Below the pieces are notes generated by a model. It ran no database searches, had not been told where the DNA came from, and worked only from the letters and a program-made list of their open reading frames with translations. 64,000 bases of DNA from Rhodococcus oxybenzonivorans (GTDB lineage Bacteria > Actinomycetota > Actinomycetes > Mycobacteriales > Mycobacteriaceae): NCBI RefSeq assembly GCF_003130705.1, contig NZ_CP021354.1:6014001-6078000 (forward strand), in the 5' to 3' direction. Position numbers and translations under genes: made by a program. Position 1 is the stretch's first letter. Every line of letters begins with the position of its first letter. Positions 7,927 through 18,299 of the stretch are shown one piece after another.

Positions 7927-8414
7927 TGCTGACCCGCGGATGGCGCGACATGCGGTCGATGAAACGGCTGTTCGCCGAGACCGAAGCCGAAGCCGACCGG
8001 CTCGGTGACCGGGAGCCCGGTGCGGAACATCTCTTATTGGCGTCGTTTTCGTTGCCGGACGGCACTTCTCGGCGAGTGTTCGAGCGTCTGGGGTCCGACC
8101 GGGACGCTCTGCGCGAGGCCATTACCCGGGTGCACCGTGACGCACTCGCTGCAGCAGGCATCGGTGACACCACCTCCGTCGACACGGCACTGCGCCGGCC
8201 CCGTTCCGGCCCCCTGCACCTGTCGGCACCAGCACGCGAGGCCTTCCGCGAGGCGACAGCGGTGGCAAAGGCGGGACGTCGACCGTTCACCGGGGCGGAC
8301 ATCGTCCGCGCGGTAGCGGGAGTCGAACACGGCACGGCGGCCCGCGCCCTGGAAATTCTGGGTCTCGAGCGGTCCGACGTCATCGATGCCGCCCGGGCCG
8401 AGGCTCGGGCCTGA
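7923..8414 (+). CDS. Clp N-terminal (ClpR) domain protein without ATPase
   Basis: A 163-residue protein made of two Clp-N repeats: GAEHLLLASFSLPDGTSRRVF near residue 35, and PLHLSAPAREAFREATAVA then FTGADIVRAVAG near residues 100-135. There is no Walker motif, so it cannot unfold substrates itself. ClpN-only proteins may act as adaptors or decoys for ClpC/ClpB. The 4-bp overlap with the upstream HTH gene shows they form one unit. ATGs at 7923 and 7926 are both possible; GGAGAGG precedes them. Confidence 0.8.
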   Translation: MMLTRGWRDMRSMKRLFAETEAEADRLGDREPGAEHLLLASFSLPDGTSRRVFERLGSDRDALREAITRVHRDALAAAGIGDTTSVDTALRRPRSGPLHLSAPAREAFREATAVAKAGRRPFTGADIVRAVAGVEHGTAARALEILGLERSDVIDAARAEARA

Positions 8415-8440
8415 CCAGCACCGCGCGATACCCTCGTAAG

Positions 8441-9721
8441 GTGGTTCTCTCCAGCTCGACCTCGGTGTCACCTGCGGATCTCCTCGGTTCGATGCGCGAC
8501 GTCATCGACGGCTCGCTCCCCGACATCGCCGTCCGGTTCTCGAAATTTCTCGCCGACATCTGGCCGCACACCGCACTCGTGATCTTCACCCGTGAATGCA
8601 CGGGACGTCCTCGGAAGGTCAGCGGAGATCCGTCGATCGTCGAGCGGGTCACCATCACCGAACTCGATGCACTGCGCACCCAGCTGGCCGTGGACGAGGT
8701 CTTCGACGATCACGCCGTGATCGCCGGCTCGAAGCGGAAGGTCTGGGCACTGCTGGACGCCACCGGCACCTTGCTGCTCGTCGTACCGAAAACCCGTCAG
8801 CGCATCCGCGACGTCGACCTCGTCGGGGCCGCGTTCGGTGTCGTGGCCGTGTCCATTCGACTGCAGGTAGCGCAGGCCAGTCCGGCCTATCTGGCGGAGT
8901 CGCGGGCGGCGTCGAGCGAGAGGGCCAGGACCATCGTCGAATTGACGGATCTACATGCCGCCACCCTCGAGTCGATCCTCGCGACTCTCCGGTCCAAGGA
9001 TCTCGACGATCATCGGTCGCGTATCACGGCGAGCGAGACCGCGTCCACGGCCCTGGTGGCGCTGCGCTCGGCCGGTGAGTCCGACCGCCTCCTCACGGAG
9101 GAAGCCGTCACCACCGCATTCGCCCGACTACAGGGTGAACTCCGGCCCCTTCTGCAGCACCGGCCACTGGTCGTCGACTACGTCGATCCGCCCGCGGACG
9201 GACGGGCCCTTCCCGGTGAAGTCGCGCATGCCGCACGCGCGGTGGTGCGCAGCGCTGTTCTCGCCTTCGCCGCACAGGCGACGCTCGAACGGATTCGCAT
9301 CGCCTGGGACTGCGACGGATCCAATCTTCTGGTCGAAGTCCGCGACGACGGCGCCGGCGGCCTGGACACCGACGCACTCGTTCGGCAACTGTCGGGCCGC
9401 GTCCACACCCTCGGTGGGCGGATTGCCGTCGAGTCCGTCGACGGGTGGGGCTCCCGCGTCGCCGTCGCCATTCCGCTCGATCCTCCGGCGGTGAGGCCCG
9501 ACGAACAACAGCTCGGCGACCTCAACCCCCGCGAACTCGAGGTGCTGGGCCATCTCGCCACGGGCAAGCGAAACAAGGCGATCGCCGACAGCCTCGGCAT
9601 CAGCGAGAGCACCGTCAAGTTCCATGTTGCCGGGGTGTTGAAGAAGCTCGGGGTGGGGTCGCGCGGAGAAGCAGGGGCTATTGCGCTCGAGGCAGGGATC
9701 CGCGCCGACAGCCTCAGGTGA
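8441..9721 (+). CDS. GAF-like sensor with histidine-kinase-type ATPase domain fused to LuxR HTH
   Basis: The 426-residue protein has a GAF-like N-terminal region (about 1-150), a helical segment around 165-230 with a DHp-like [16 protein letters not shown] stretch, and an HATPase region ([11 protein letters not shown] near 305, [18 protein letters not shown] near 335). A full LuxR/NarL HTH follows at the C-terminus ([15 protein letters not shown], then SESTVKFHV). No receiver domain is seen, so sensor-ATPase and DNA-binding parts sit on one chain. Whether the kinase part works is unclear. It starts with GTG at 8441. Its end overlaps the convergent fdhD end by 8 bp. Confidence 0.75.
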   Translation: MVLSSSTSVSPADLLGSMRDVIDGSLPDIAVRFSKFLADIWPHTALVIFTRECTGRPRKVSGDPSIVERVTITELDALRTQLAVDEVFDDHAVIAGSKRKVWALLDATGTLLLVVPKTRQRIRDVDLVGAAFGVVAVSIRLQVAQASPAYLAESRAASSERARTIVELTDLHAATLESILATLRSKDLDDHRSRITASETASTALVALRSAGESDRLLTEEAVTTAFARLQGELRPLLQHRPLVVDYVDPPADGRALPGEVAHAARAVVRSAVLAFAAQATLERIRIAWDCDGSNLLVEVRDDGAGGLDTDALVRQLSGRVHTLGGRIAVESVDGWGSRVAVAIPLDPPAVRPDEQQLGDLNPRELEVLGHLATGKRNKAIADSLGISESTVKFHVAGVLKKLGVGSRGEAGAIALEAGIRADSLR

Positions 9722-10535
9722 TGCGGTCGGGGTGGGTGTAGATGTTCATCGTGGTGCCGCGGAGAAATCCGATGAGGGTCAGTCCGGTGTCGTGGGCGAG
9801 GTCGATCGCCAACGAGGAGGGGGCGGACACGGCGGCAAGGACGGGGATCCCGGCCATCACCGCTTTCTGGGCGAGTTCGAACGACGCCCGACCCGACACC
9901 AGCAGGATGCTCCCCCGCAGCGGGATGCGGCCCTGTTCGGTGGCCCAGCCGATCAGCTTGTCGACCGCGTTGTGCCGGCCGACGTCCTCCTTGACCGTCA
10001 GCAGGTCCCCGGTAGCGGTGAACAACCCGGCCGCGTGCAGGCCGCCGGTGCTGTCGAACACCTTCTGCGCCGCCCGCAGCCGGTCCGGCAGCTCCGCGAT
10101 CGTCGCGGACGGCACCCGCACCGGGTCGGTGGCCGGGGAATGCTCCGTGCGTTGCCGGATCGCGTCGAGGGACGCCTTTCCACACACCCCACAGGAGGAG
10201 GTGGTGTAGAAGTTCCGTTCGATGCCGGTGTCGGGCAGGAAGATCCCGGGGGCGAGGTCGACGTCGAGAACGTTGTAGGTATTCACCCCGTGCTCGTCGA
10301 CACTGTTGCAGTACCGGATCGACGCAATATCCGCCCGGTCGGCGATGATCCCCTCGGTCAGCAGGAACCCCTGCGCCAGTTCCACATCCGAACCCGGGGT
10401 CCGCATCGTCACCGCCAGCGGGGTCCCGTTCACCCGGATCTCGAGCGGCTCCTCGACCACCACCGTGTCCGGGCGGGTCGACTGCCGGGTGTCGGTGATC
10501 CGGGTGACCGGGGTCCGGAGCGTCACCCGCCCCAT
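9714..10535 (-). CDS. fdhD: Formate dehydrogenase accessory sulfurtransferase FdhD
   Basis: The 273-residue protein carries the FdhD hallmarks: [11 protein letters not shown] near the start, the catalytic CGVC pair (Cys115, Cys118), the [12 protein letters not shown] block and the [12 protein letters not shown] block. FdhD transfers sulfur from IscS-type desulfurase to the molybdenum cofactor, which formate dehydrogenase needs for activity. It is the last gene of the formaldehyde/formate operon. Its ATG overlaps the fdhF stop codon, so the two are translationally coupled. Confidence 0.95.
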   Translation of the reverse strand: MGRVTLRTPVTRITDTRQSTRPDTVVVEEPLEIRVNGTPLAVTMRTPGSDVELAQGFLLTEGIIADRADIASIRYCNSVDEHGVNTYNVLDVDLAPGIFLPDTGIERNFYTTSSCGVCGKASLDAIRQRTEHSPATDPVRVPSATIAELPDRLRAAQKVFDSTGGLHAAGLFTATGDLLTVKEDVGRHNAVDKLIGWATEQGRIPLRGSILLVSGRASFELAQKAVMAGIPVLAAVSAPSSLAIDLAHDTGLTLIGFLRGTTMNIYTHPDRIT

Positions 10536-12841
10536 CAGGACCGCCTCTCGAGCCGGATCAGCACGGCCTTCGACACCGGGGTATTCGACACCGCCGCCAC
10601 GTGATCGAGCGGAATCAGCGGATTCGTCTCCGGATAATAGGCGGCCACATTCCCCACCGGCGTCGGATACGGCACCAGCCGGAAATCGCCGGCCCGCCGT
10701 TCCTGCACGGTCCCGTCAGGGGTGGTCCACTCCGACACCAGATCCACCCGATCCCCGTCGGTGAAGCCCAGTGCGGCAAGGTCGTCGGTGTTGATGAACA
10801 GCACCCGCCGGCCGCCCTTGACGCCGCGGTAACGGTCGTCGAGCCCGTAGATGGTGGTGTTGTACTGATCGTGCGAGCGCATCGTCTGCAGGATCAGCTT
10901 CCCCGCCGGCACCGGCAGCCAGGACAGTGCGTTGACGGTGAAGTTCGCCTTCCCCGTGCTGGTGTCGAACCGGCGCTCATCCCGGGGTGGATGCGGCAGG
11001 GCGAACCCGTCTGGCGCACGCACCTTCCGGTTGAAGTCCTCGAACCCGGGAATCACCCGGGCAATCGAATCGCGGATCCGGTCGTAGTCGGCGGCGAACT
11101 CCTGCCAGGGCACCGGGTGATCGGGCCCGAACAAGGCCTGGGCGATCCCGCACACGATCGCGACCTCACTGCGCAACTGGTCACTGGCCGGGGGGAGGCT
11201 GCCGCGGGACAGATGCACCACCGACATCGAGTCCTCCACCGACACCTGCTGCTTGCGCCCGGACTGCACATCCTTGTCGGTGCGGCCCAACGAGGGCAGG
11301 ATCAGTCCGGTTCGCCCGGTCACCAGGTGGGAGCGGTTCAGTTTCGTCGACACCTGCACCGTCAACGCACAGTTCCGCAGGGCGGCCTCGGTGGTGTCGG
11401 TGTCCGGGGTGGCGGAGACGAAGTTGCCGCCCATCCCGACGAACACCGACGCCTTCCCGTCCCGCATCGCCCGAATCGAGTCGACCGCATCCCACCCATG
11501 TCGGCGGGGGGACCGGATCCCGAACTCGGTGTCCAACGCGGTCAGGAAGGGTTCGGGCATCTTCTCCCAGATCCCCATCGTCCGGTCCCCCTGGACGTTG
11601 GAGTGCCCTCGGACCGGGCACACCCCGGCCCCGGGTTTGCCGATCATCCCCTGCAACAGCAGCAGGTTCACCGCATCCTGAATGGTCGCGACCCCGTGCG
11701 TCTGCTGGGTCAACCCCATCGCCCAGCAGATGATCGTCTTCTTCGAGGCGATCAGCGCCTGCGCCGTCTGCTGGATCTGCGCGAGGGTCAGTCCGGTGGC
11801 TTGGACCACGGTGTCCAGGTCGACCTGCCGGATGGCGGCGGCGTAGTCGTCGAATCCTGCGGTGTGCCGGTCGATGAAGTCGCGGTCGATCACCGTGCCC
11901 GGGTTGCGGTCCTCTTCCTCGAGCAGGAGCCGGCCCAACCCTTGGAACAGGGCCTGGTCGCCGCCGATCCGGATCTGCAGGAACTCGTCGGCGATCTGCA
12001 CCCCGTTCCCGACCACCCCGTGCACCTTCTGGGGGTCCTTGAACCGCAGCAGCCCCGCCTCCGGGAGCGGGTTGATCGCGATCACTTTCGCCCCGTTACC
12101 CTTGGCTTTTTCCAGGGTGGAGAGCATGCGGGGGTGGTTGGTGCCCGGGTTCTGGCCTGCGATCAGGATCAGGTCGGCGTTCTCGATATCCGGGACGGTC
12201 ACCGAGCCCTTCCCGATCCCGATCGTCTCCACCAGAGCCGACCCGGACGATTCGTGGCACATGTTCGAGCAGTCCGGCAGGTTGTTCGTGCCGAATGCCC
12301 GAATCATCAACTGGTACACGAACGCCGCCTCATTACTGGTGCGCCCGGACGTGTAGAACACCGCCTCGTCCGGCGATCCCAGCGCGCGTAGTTCCCCGGC
12401 GATCATCGCGAACGCGGCGTCCCAGCCGATCGGCTCGTAATGCGTTGCCCCGGGCAGCAGCACCATCGGATGCGTCAACCGGCCCTGCTGCCCCAACCAG
12501 AACTCGGTCTTGCCGAGCAACTCCGCCACCGAATGCTCGGCGAAGAAGGGCGGTGTCACGGTGCGGGTGGTGGCCTCCTCCGCGACCGCCTTCGCCCCGT
12601 TCTCACAGAACTCCGCGTGCTTGCGGTGCCCCGGAGTTTCCGGCCACGCACACCCCGGGCAATCGAACCCGTCCCGCTGATTCAACTTGAACAACGTGCG
12701 GGCCGTGCGCACCGGACCCATCTGCTCCAACCCGCGCCGCAACGACACCAACACCGCAGGAACACCCGCCGCATAGGACTTTTCGTGCGTGACGACGACA
12801 TCATCCTCGTCGAAGGTGTACCTGTCGGTGGTGTCGGTCAT
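10535..12841 (-). CDS. fdhF: FdhF/YdeP-family molybdopterin oxidoreductase (probable formate dehydrogenase)
   Basis: A 768-residue molybdoenzyme. Near residue 55 is the [11 protein letters not shown] motif typical of the YdeP branch. It also has [31 protein letters not shown] around the active site, [14 protein letters not shown], and a C-terminal molydopterin-dinucleotide-binding domain ([25 protein letters not shown]). The ATG at 12841 has GAGGAAA 8 nt upstream; the frame stays open further, but that would run into the previous gene. Context (mycothiol formaldehyde dehydrogenase upstream, fdhD downstream) argues for formate oxidation. The electron acceptor cannot be read from sequence. Confidence 0.88.
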   Translation of the reverse strand: MTDTTDRYTFDEDDVVVTHEKSYAAGVPAVLVSLRRGLEQMGPVRTARTLFKLNQRDGFDCPGCAWPETPGHRKHAEFCENGAKAVAEEATTRTVTPPFFAEHSVAELLGKTEFWLGQQGRLTHPMVLLPGATHYEPIGWDAAFAMIAGELRALGSPDEAVFYTSGRTSNEAAFVYQLMIRAFGTNNLPDCSNMCHESSGSALVETIGIGKGSVTVPDIENADLILIAGQNPGTNHPRMLSTLEKAKGNGAKVIAINPLPEAGLLRFKDPQKVHGVVGNGVQIADEFLQIRIGGDQALFQGLGRLLLEEEDRNPGTVIDRDFIDRHTAGFDDYAAAIRQVDLDTVVQATGLTLAQIQQTAQALIASKKTIICWAMGLTQQTHGVATIQDAVNLLLLQGMIGKPGAGVCPVRGHSNVQGDRTMGIWEKMPEPFLTALDTEFGIRSPRRHGWDAVDSIRAMRDGKASVFVGMGGNFVSATPDTDTTEAALRNCALTVQVSTKLNRSHLVTGRTGLILPSLGRTDKDVQSGRKQQVSVEDSMSVVHLSRGSLPPASDQLRSEVAIVCGIAQALFGPDHPVPWQEFAADYDRIRDSIARVIPGFEDFNRKVRAPDGFALPHPPRDERRFDTSTGKANFTVNALSWLPVPAGKLILQTMRSHDQYNTTIYGLDDRYRGVKGGRRVLFINTDDLAALGFTDGDRVDLVSEWTTPDGTVQERRAGDFRLVPYPTPVGNVAAYYPETNPLIPLDHVAAVSNTPVSKAVLIRLERRS

Positions 12842-12845
12842 GAAC

Positions 12846-13478
12846 TCAGTTTCCTCGTGCAATCCACTCGGCGAGGTGCGGGGCCTCGGTGCCGATCGTC
12901 GTTCCGTCTCCGTGCCCGGTGTGCACAGTCGTCTCCTCGGGGAGGGCGAACAGCCGATCGCGGATCGATCCGATGATCGTCGGGAAATCGGAGTACGACC
13001 GTCCCGTCGCCCCGGGGCCACCGGAGAACAGGGTGTCGCCGGAGAACAGAGCACCCACCTCGGGCAGGTACAGGCACGATGAACCCGGCGAGTGGCCCGG
13101 CGTATGGATCACCTGAATGTCGGTGCCCGCGATAGCGATACGCTGTTCGTCCTCGAGCCGCCAGTACTTCGCGTCGGGGTGCGTCATCTTCCAGAGGATG
13201 TCGTCACCCGGGTGCAACAGCACCGGAGCGTGCAAGCGCTCCGCGAGCTCCGGTGCGACGGTGACGTGGTCGTTGTGACCGTGCGTGCAGATCACGGCGT
13301 TGACGTGCCGACCACCGACCGCGTCGATGATGGGCTGCGCCTGATGGGCGGCGTCGACGATCACCACGTCGGTGTCGTCACCGATCAGCCAGATGTTGTT
13401 GTCGACGTTCCACTCTCCGCCGTCGAGAGCGAAAGTGCCCTCGGTGACGACCCGCTCGATCCGCAGCTTCCCACTCAC
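12846..13478 (-). CDS. Metallo-beta-lactamase-fold hydrolase (candidate S-formylmycothiol hydrolase)
   Basis: A 210-residue MBL-fold protein with the metal motif THGHNDH (His65, His67, Asp69, His70), [20 protein letters not shown] and the final H of HTGHGD. It is close to the glyoxalase II-like protein found next to mscR in mycobacteria. Its start overlaps the mscR stop by 4 bp, and fdhF begins 4 bp after its own stop. By position it should hydrolyse S-formylmycothiol to formate and mycothiol, linking the two redox steps. This role is inferred from context; the fold alone only predicts thioester or ester hydrolysis. Confidence 0.85.
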   Translation of the reverse strand: MSGKLRIERVVTEGTFALDGGEWNVDNNIWLIGDDTDVVIVDAAHQAQPIIDAVGGRHVNAVICTHGHNDHVTVAPELAERLHAPVLLHPGDDILWKMTHPDAKYWRLEDEQRIAIAGTDIQVIHTPGHSPGSSCLYLPEVGALFSGDTLFSGGPGATGRSYSDFPTIIGSIRDRLFALPEETTVHTGHGDGTTIGTEAPHLAEWIARGN

Positions 13479-14560
13479 AGGACCACCACCGAACGGAGCA
13501 CCTCACCGGCATGCATGGTGTGGAAGGCCTGTTCGACCTCGTCGATCTTGATGCGCTCGCTGACGAACTTCTCGAGGGGAAGCCGGCCCTGCTGGTACAG
13601 ATCGACGAGCACCGGGAAGTCACGCTCAGGCAGGCAGTCGCCGTACCACGACGACTTCAACGAACCACCGCGGGAGAAGAAGTCGATCAGCGGCATCTCG
13701 AGCTTCATATCCGGGGTCGGCACACCGACCAGAACGACGGTGCCTGCGAGGTCGCGGGCGTAGAAGGCCTGCTTCCAGGTCTCGGGTCGGCCGACCGCGT
13801 CGATCACCACGTCGGCACCGAAACCGCCGGTGAGCTCCTGCACGGCCTCCACCGCATCCACGTTCGAGCCGTTGATCGTGTGGGTGGCACCGAGATCCTT
13901 CGCCCACTCGAGTTTCTTGTCGTCCCGATCGATCGCGATGATCTTCGACGCACCGGCAAGCCGGGCCCCCATGATCGCCGCATCACCGACGCCGCCGCAG
14001 CCGATGACGGCGACCGAATCGCCGCGGCTGACGTTGCCGGTGTTCACCGCGGCACCCAGACCGGCCATCACACCGCAGCCGAGCAGTCCGACGACAGCAG
14101 GGTCAGCCGAGGGGTCCACCTTGGTGCACTGACCGGCGTGCACCAGAGTCTTGTCGGCGAACGCACCGATACCCAGCGCGGGCGTGAGTTCGGTGCCGTC
14201 CTCGAGAGTCATCTTCTGCGTCGCGTTGAACGTGTCGAAGCAGTACTGCGGACGGCCACGCTTACACGCGCGACACTGACCGCACACGGCACGCCAGTTC
14301 AGGACCACGAAGTCGCCGACCTCGACCGAATCGACACCCTCGCCGACGCTTTCCACGATGCCTGCGGCCTCGTGACCCAACAGGAACGGGAACTCGTCGT
14401 TGATCCCACCCTCACGGTAGGTGAGGTCGGTGTGGCAGACCCCGCACGCCGCGATGTCGACGACCACTTCTCCGGGTCCGGGGTCGGGAATGGTGATGGT
14501 CGCGATCTCAACGGGGGCACCCTTCGAGCGGGCGATAACACCTCGTACCTGCTGCGGCAT
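13475..14560 (-). CDS. mscR: S-(hydroxymethyl)mycothiol dehydrogenase (mycothiol-dependent formaldehyde dehydrogenase)
   Basis: A 361-residue zinc-dependent class III-type alcohol dehydrogenase. It has a catalytic-zinc ACGVCHTD motif (Cys42), GHEAAGIVE, a structural-zinc cluster [15 protein letters not shown] and the NAD-binding [10 protein letters not shown]. Ends and length match MscR/AdhE2, which oxidises the mycothiol-formaldehyde adduct and also reduces S-nitrosomycothiol. It is the first gene of the operon. The upstream 180 bp hold a palindrome-like AT-rich stretch at 14599-14616 (TGCAT...ATGCA) that may be the control site. Confidence 0.93.
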   Translation of the reverse strand: MPQQVRGVIARSKGAPVEIATITIPDPGPGEVVVDIAACGVCHTDLTYREGGINDEFPFLLGHEAAGIVESVGEGVDSVEVGDFVVLNWRAVCGQCRACKRGRPQYCFDTFNATQKMTLEDGTELTPALGIGAFADKTLVHAGQCTKVDPSADPAVVGLLGCGVMAGLGAAVNTGNVSRGDSVAVIGCGGVGDAAIMGARLAGASKIIAIDRDDKKLEWAKDLGATHTINGSNVDAVEAVQELTGGFGADVVIDAVGRPETWKQAFYARDLAGTVVLVGVPTPDMKLEMPLIDFFSRGGSLKSSWYGDCLPERDFPVLVDLYQQGRLPLEKFVSERIKIDEVEQAFHTMHAGEVLRSVVVL

Positions 14561-14740
14561 GGGACTCGTTCCTTCGGTCGATCAGTGTGGCGGATCGATG
14601 CATCGCTATATATGCACCTCTTCCCGGAACACTACGGACCGCAGCACCGAGGGGGGACTGATCAAAGGGACAGGCCGACCTGGTCGGATTGCCAGCCGGA
14701 CAGGTCACAGCTCGTCGGCCGCTCGTGTTGGTACCCGCGC

Positions 14741-15880
14741 TCAGCCCACCGCCGCGAAAGCGGCAGACACGTATTGGGCACTCCGGTCGGAGCCGAGAAG
14801 CCCTGGACCCATCCTGTTCATCACGTAGGTCACCGTCATTCGCCGCTCGGTGTCGATGACGACCTGGGATCCACCCCAGCCACCCCAGAAGCAGATGCGC
14901 CCCTCGGGCACGAAGGGAACTGACACCGGCGTCGGCAGGCCGTAGCCGATTCCGAACCGGATTGGCTGTCCGAGAGCAAGATCCACGCCGTTCGACTGCT
15001 CTTCGAAGATAAGCGCGATGGTGTCGGGCGAGAGCAGACGGACACCGTCGATCTCGCCACCGCACGCCACCACAGATTGGATGCGGGCAAGGGATCGCGC
15101 GTTACCGTGCCCGCCCGCCGCACCGTTCTCGGCCTGTCGCCACTCCGGGGTCCATGCCGCAGAGGCGTCGGGGCCCGGCCCGGTGAACGTCTTGACGATG
15201 ACACTCTCGGGGTCGAGTGAAGCTAAATCAATCGGCAGCGGCGGCGGTGGAACGACATTGGACACGCGTCCGAACTCCGGAGGTTTCAACCCGATGTGGA
15301 AGTCGGCACCGAGCGGTCCGGCGATCTCCTCGGCGACGAACCGCCCGAGGGTGCGTCCGTCGATCCGGCGGATCACCTCACCGATCAGATGACCGTAGTT
15401 GAGTGCGTGATACCCGGACATGGTGCCCGGCTTCCACCACGGAGCCTGGGCTGCAAGCTGTTTGGTCGACTCCGCGAGATCGAACATATCCTCGACCGTG
15501 AACGGCTTGTCCCAGCCGGAGACGCCGGAGGTGTGCGAGAGCAGGTGCCGGACCTCGACGTCGCCCTTGCCGTTCGCAGCAAATTCCGGCCAGTACCGGG
15601 CGACAGGCGCGTACACGTCGAGCAACCCTCGGTCGACGAGCACGAGCGCGGCCAGCGCGGTCACGGTCTTGGTGCACGACCACACGTTGGTGATCGTGTC
15701 CCGACCCCACTCCGTGGTGTGCGTGGCGTCGGACCATCCGCCCCAGATGTCGACCACCGGGGCACCGTCGAGGGTGACGACGATGGATGCGCCGAGATCC
15801 TCACCGGAAGCGAGGTTGTCTTTCAACGCTTCCTGCAACGCCGAGAAGCGGCTGTCGCACACACCACCGATTTTGGTCAC
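14741..15880 (-). CDS. Serine hydrolase, beta-lactamase/EstB esterase family
   Basis: About 379 residues with the class C-like active site: SCTK (the S-x-x-K nucleophile and base) near residue 70, the YHALNYG Y-x-N motif near 160, HLLSHTSG, and a late FWGGWGGS motif in place of KTG. There is no signal peptide, so it is probably an intracellular esterase acting on short-chain or lactone substrates rather than an antibiotic-resistance enzyme. GTG 15880 is chosen because AAAGGA lies 5 nt upstream; GTG 15895 is also in frame. It is a single gene, divergent from nothing close, and read in the same direction as mscR. Confidence 0.85.
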   Translation of the reverse strand: MTKIGGVCDSRFSALQEALKDNLASGEDLGASIVVTLDGAPVVDIWGGWSDATHTTEWGRDTITNVWSCTKTVTALAALVLVDRGLLDVYAPVARYWPEFAANGKGDVEVRHLLSHTSGVSGWDKPFTVEDMFDLAESTKQLAAQAPWWKPGTMSGYHALNYGHLIGEVIRRIDGRTLGRFVAEEIAGPLGADFHIGLKPPEFGRVSNVVPPPPLPIDLASLDPESVIVKTFTGPGPDASAAWTPEWRQAENGAAGGHGNARSLARIQSVVACGGEIDGVRLLSPDTIALIFEEQSNGVDLALGQPIRFGIGYGLPTPVSVPFVPEGRICFWGGWGGSQVVIDTERRMTVTYVMNRMGPGLLGSDRSAQYVSAAFAAVG

Positions 15881-16016
15881 GCGGATTCCTTTCACGGACG
15901 ACTACATTATGATCTTGACTTCGGATTCAAGTCGAAACCCAGTGTGGTGCCGACCTGCTGTGATGTCAATCACTCGATCGCCGTTGACCAGCTCGGGAGC
16001 ACCATGTGCGACGCCG

Positions 16017-17042
16017 TCACAACCAGCCGCGGCGTTTGAACACCACATAGAGCAGGGCGGCAGCACCCACGATCACGACCGCGCTCGACACGACTCCGCC
16101 GTTGTGACCGAACCCAGGGTAGGGAACGTTCTGCCCGTACCAGCCGGTGACCGCAGTCGGTACGGCGATGATCGCCGCCCACCCGGTGAGCTTCTTCATC
16201 ACCGTGTTCAGCCGAGCGTCCTGTAGGGACAGATTGGTTTCGAACACGGTAGTCACCATGTCCCGCAACGATTCCGTCCATTCGGTGGCACGGATGACGT
16301 GGTCGTAGAGGTCGGCATACCAGCCGTCCAAGGCAACGCTGTTGCCGTTCTCCTCACGGTGCCGCATTACCGCGGTGACGACCTCGCGCATCGGCAGCAC
16401 CACGCGCCGTAGTTCCACGAGCTCCTTCCTCGCCCGGTACGTGTGCCGCTGGATGACGCGGGTCTGTGCGCGGTCGTCGAACAGTCCCTCTTCGAGGTCC
16501 TCGATGGTGTCGTCGAGCGACTGGATGGCGTCGAACTGTCCGTCGACGATGACGTCGAGTAGACCGTGGAGCAGGGCGGCCGTTCCGTGCTGCAGCAGGT
16601 CGGAGTTGTCGTCCCAGCGCCGCAGCACCTCCTCCATGTCGAATCCCGCCGAGCCGGCGTCCGCACGCCGCACCGTGACGATCCCGCGGGGAAGGACGAA
16701 CACCGACACCCTGCTCGTACGCAGACGCGACCCCAGACTGTCCGGCGGCGCGTCCACCGTCAGCCGGGTGGCATACACAGTGAGGAAGGTGTGGTGCGCG
16801 TACCGTGTCGCCTTCGTACGCTCGGCATGCGCGAGAACATCTTCGACCGCGTGCTGGTCGAGTGTGAGCTCCTCGGCGAGCTCGCACAGTTGCGCGTGGT
16901 CGGGGTCGCAGAGGTCCAACCAGACGAGGGCACCGTCCTCCTCGAGGTAATCGGAGACCTCGGCGAAAGGAAAGTCCGTGGCGGCGAGCCGGCCCTGCCG
17001 CCACAGACGAGTCCTGACAGATTCCTGCGTACCTGTGGTCAC
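16017..17042 (-). CDS. corA: CorA-family divalent cation transporter with GQN in place of GMN
   Basis: Residues 1-280 form the cytoplasmic CorA domain and long stalk helix (LDQHAVEDVLAHAERTKA, then VFETNLSLQDARLN). Two C-terminal transmembrane helices follow. The loop after the first reads YGQNVPYPG, where canonical CorA has YGMNF, so the selectivity signature is altered. The C-terminus is basic (KRRGWL). GTG 17042 is used; an in-frame GTG at 17099 would overlap msrA by 37 bp. Magnesium transport is likely but ion preference is uncertain given the variant loop. Confidence 0.85.
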   Translation of the reverse strand: MTTGTQESVRTRLWRQGRLAATDFPFAEVSDYLEEDGALVWLDLCDPDHAQLCELAEELTLDQHAVEDVLAHAERTKATRYAHHTFLTVYATRLTVDAPPDSLGSRLRTSRVSVFVLPRGIVTVRRADAGSAGFDMEEVLRRWDDNSDLLQHGTAALLHGLLDVIVDGQFDAIQSLDDTIEDLEEGLFDDRAQTRVIQRHTYRARKELVELRRVVLPMREVVTAVMRHREENGNSVALDGWYADLYDHVIRATEWTESLRDMVTTVFETNLSLQDARLNTVMKKLTGWAAIIAVPTAVTGWYGQNVPYPGFGHNGGVVSSAVVIVGAAALLYVVFKRRGWL

Positions 17043-17062
17043 ACCTTGTAGTGTGCCCGCGC

Positions 17063-17581
17063 TCAGCCGACCTCGGCGTCGCGACGCGGAAGCTTCCACC
17101 CCGGCCGCACGAAGTGGCAGGTGTATCCGTCCGGCAACCGCTGCAGGTAGTCCTGGTGTTCGGGCTCCGCCTCCCAGAAGTCGCCTGCCGTGGTCACCTC
17201 GGTGACAACCTTGCCGGGCCAGAGTCCGGAGGCATCCACGTCGGCGATCGTGTCCTCGGCGACGCGTCGCTGCTCGTCGCTCGTATAGAAGATGGCCGAG
17301 CGGTAGCTGGCTCCGATGTCGTTACCCTGCCGGTTCTTCGTCGACGGGTCGTGGATCTGGAAGAAGAACTCGAGAAGGTCGCGGTACGACGTCTTCGCCG
17401 GATCGAACACGATCTCGATCGCTTCCGCGTGCGAGCCGTGGTTTCGGTACGTCGCGTTCGGCACGTCCCCACCGGTGTATCCCACCCGTGTGGAGATCAC
17501 GCCCGGCTGCTTACGCACGAGTTCCTGCACACCCCAGAAGCAGCCTCCGGCCAGGACGGCGGTCTCGGTGACGTTCGACAT
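17063..17581 (-). CDS. msrA: Peptide methionine-(S)-S-oxide reductase MsrA
   Basis: A 172-residue protein with the catalytic GGCFWG motif (Cys14), the [18 protein letters not shown] and [15 protein letters not shown] blocks, and a C-terminal region without a clear resolving cysteine pair. It repairs oxidised methionine (S-form). It may be co-transcribed with the corA-like gene 21 bp downstream. Confidence 0.95.
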   Translation of the reverse strand: MSNVTETAVLAGGCFWGVQELVRKQPGVISTRVGYTGGDVPNATYRNHGSHAEAIEIVFDPAKTSYRDLLEFFFQIHDPSTKNRQGNDIGASYRSAIFYTSDEQRRVAEDTIADVDASGLWPGKVVTEVTTAGDFWEAEPEHQDYLQRLPDGYTCHFVRPGWKLPRRDAEVG

Positions 17582-17680
17582 TGTCCGTTCCCTTCATCGG
17601 GGCGCGAGTACACCCCGTGTCGTTTCTCCCCCTCCACAACACCGGCCGTCCGCATCTATTCCGCAACGGGGTGCAGTCTG

Positions 17681-18157
17681 TTACGGTCCAGCGCCTTCCA
17701 CAGCGCTTTCCAGCTCGTCCAGGAATGCCACCTGTGCGGCGATCAGTCGGGTCCGCGCCACTGCGACGGAACACCACTCGACCCGGTCGATCTCGGGGAA
17801 CGACGTCAGCCGGCCCGATCGAGGTGGCCACTCCATCTCGAATTCGTTGCTCACGGCGTCGGTGACGTCGAGGTCGCCTCGCACAGCGAACGCGCTGACC
17901 ACCTTTCCCGCCCGTTGCCGGATCGGAGCAAGAGGAACTACCGCACCCTGCGGCGGATCGAGACCGACTTCCTCCCGAAATTCCCGCTGCGCCGCTGCCC
18001 ACGGGTCTTCGTCGACCGCGTACTCCCCCTTCACGATCGACCACGCTCCTGCGTCCCGACGCGCCCACAACGGACCACCCGGATGGCAGATCAACACCTC
18101 GAGCACACCGTCCCGGATGCGGTACGGAAGCACCCCCGCACTCTGCTTCGCCACCAC
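17681..18157 (-). CDS. Nudix hydrolase
   Basis: A 158-residue protein with a complete Nudix box: G-x5-E-x7-REFREEVGL, starting at the glycine of KGEYAVDEDPW around residue 44. The N-terminal SAGVLPYRI and the WSIVKGEY lead-in fit predicted NTP pyrophosphohydrolases of the YfcD/diadenosine-type subgroup. The substrate cannot be told from sequence. It starts with GTG. Confidence 0.85.
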   Translation of the reverse strand: MVAKQSAGVLPYRIRDGVLEVLICHPGGPLWARRDAGAWSIVKGEYAVDEDPWAAAQREFREEVGLDPPQGAVVPLAPIRQRAGKVVSAFAVRGDLDVTDAVSNEFEMEWPPRSGRLTSFPEIDRVEWCSVAVARTRLIAAQVAFLDELESAVEGAGP

Positions 18158-18299
18158 ACCAGCATGTCACGGACGTGTGACGGCGCTGCGAATGTTCGGC
18201 CACACCCACGAGCTTCTTCTCCCGTTCCGCCGTAGCCGGCAGCCGGGGTGGGGTACGTATTGGGAGGACAGGGGCCTGGCGATCGAGGAGGAGTTACAG

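Noticed and set aside
6806..8383. A 525-codon minus-strand frame
   Set aside because: Antisense to rskA and the ClpN gene, with biased Arg/Pro composition.
10601..12391. A 596-codon plus-strand frame
   Set aside because: It lies entirely antisense to fdhF, whose motifs are clear. Long antisense frames are expected at this GC content.
14599..14616. A clear operator upstream of mscR
   Set aside because: Arms are only five bases with an eight-base centre. Mentioned under mscR but too weak to list as a site.
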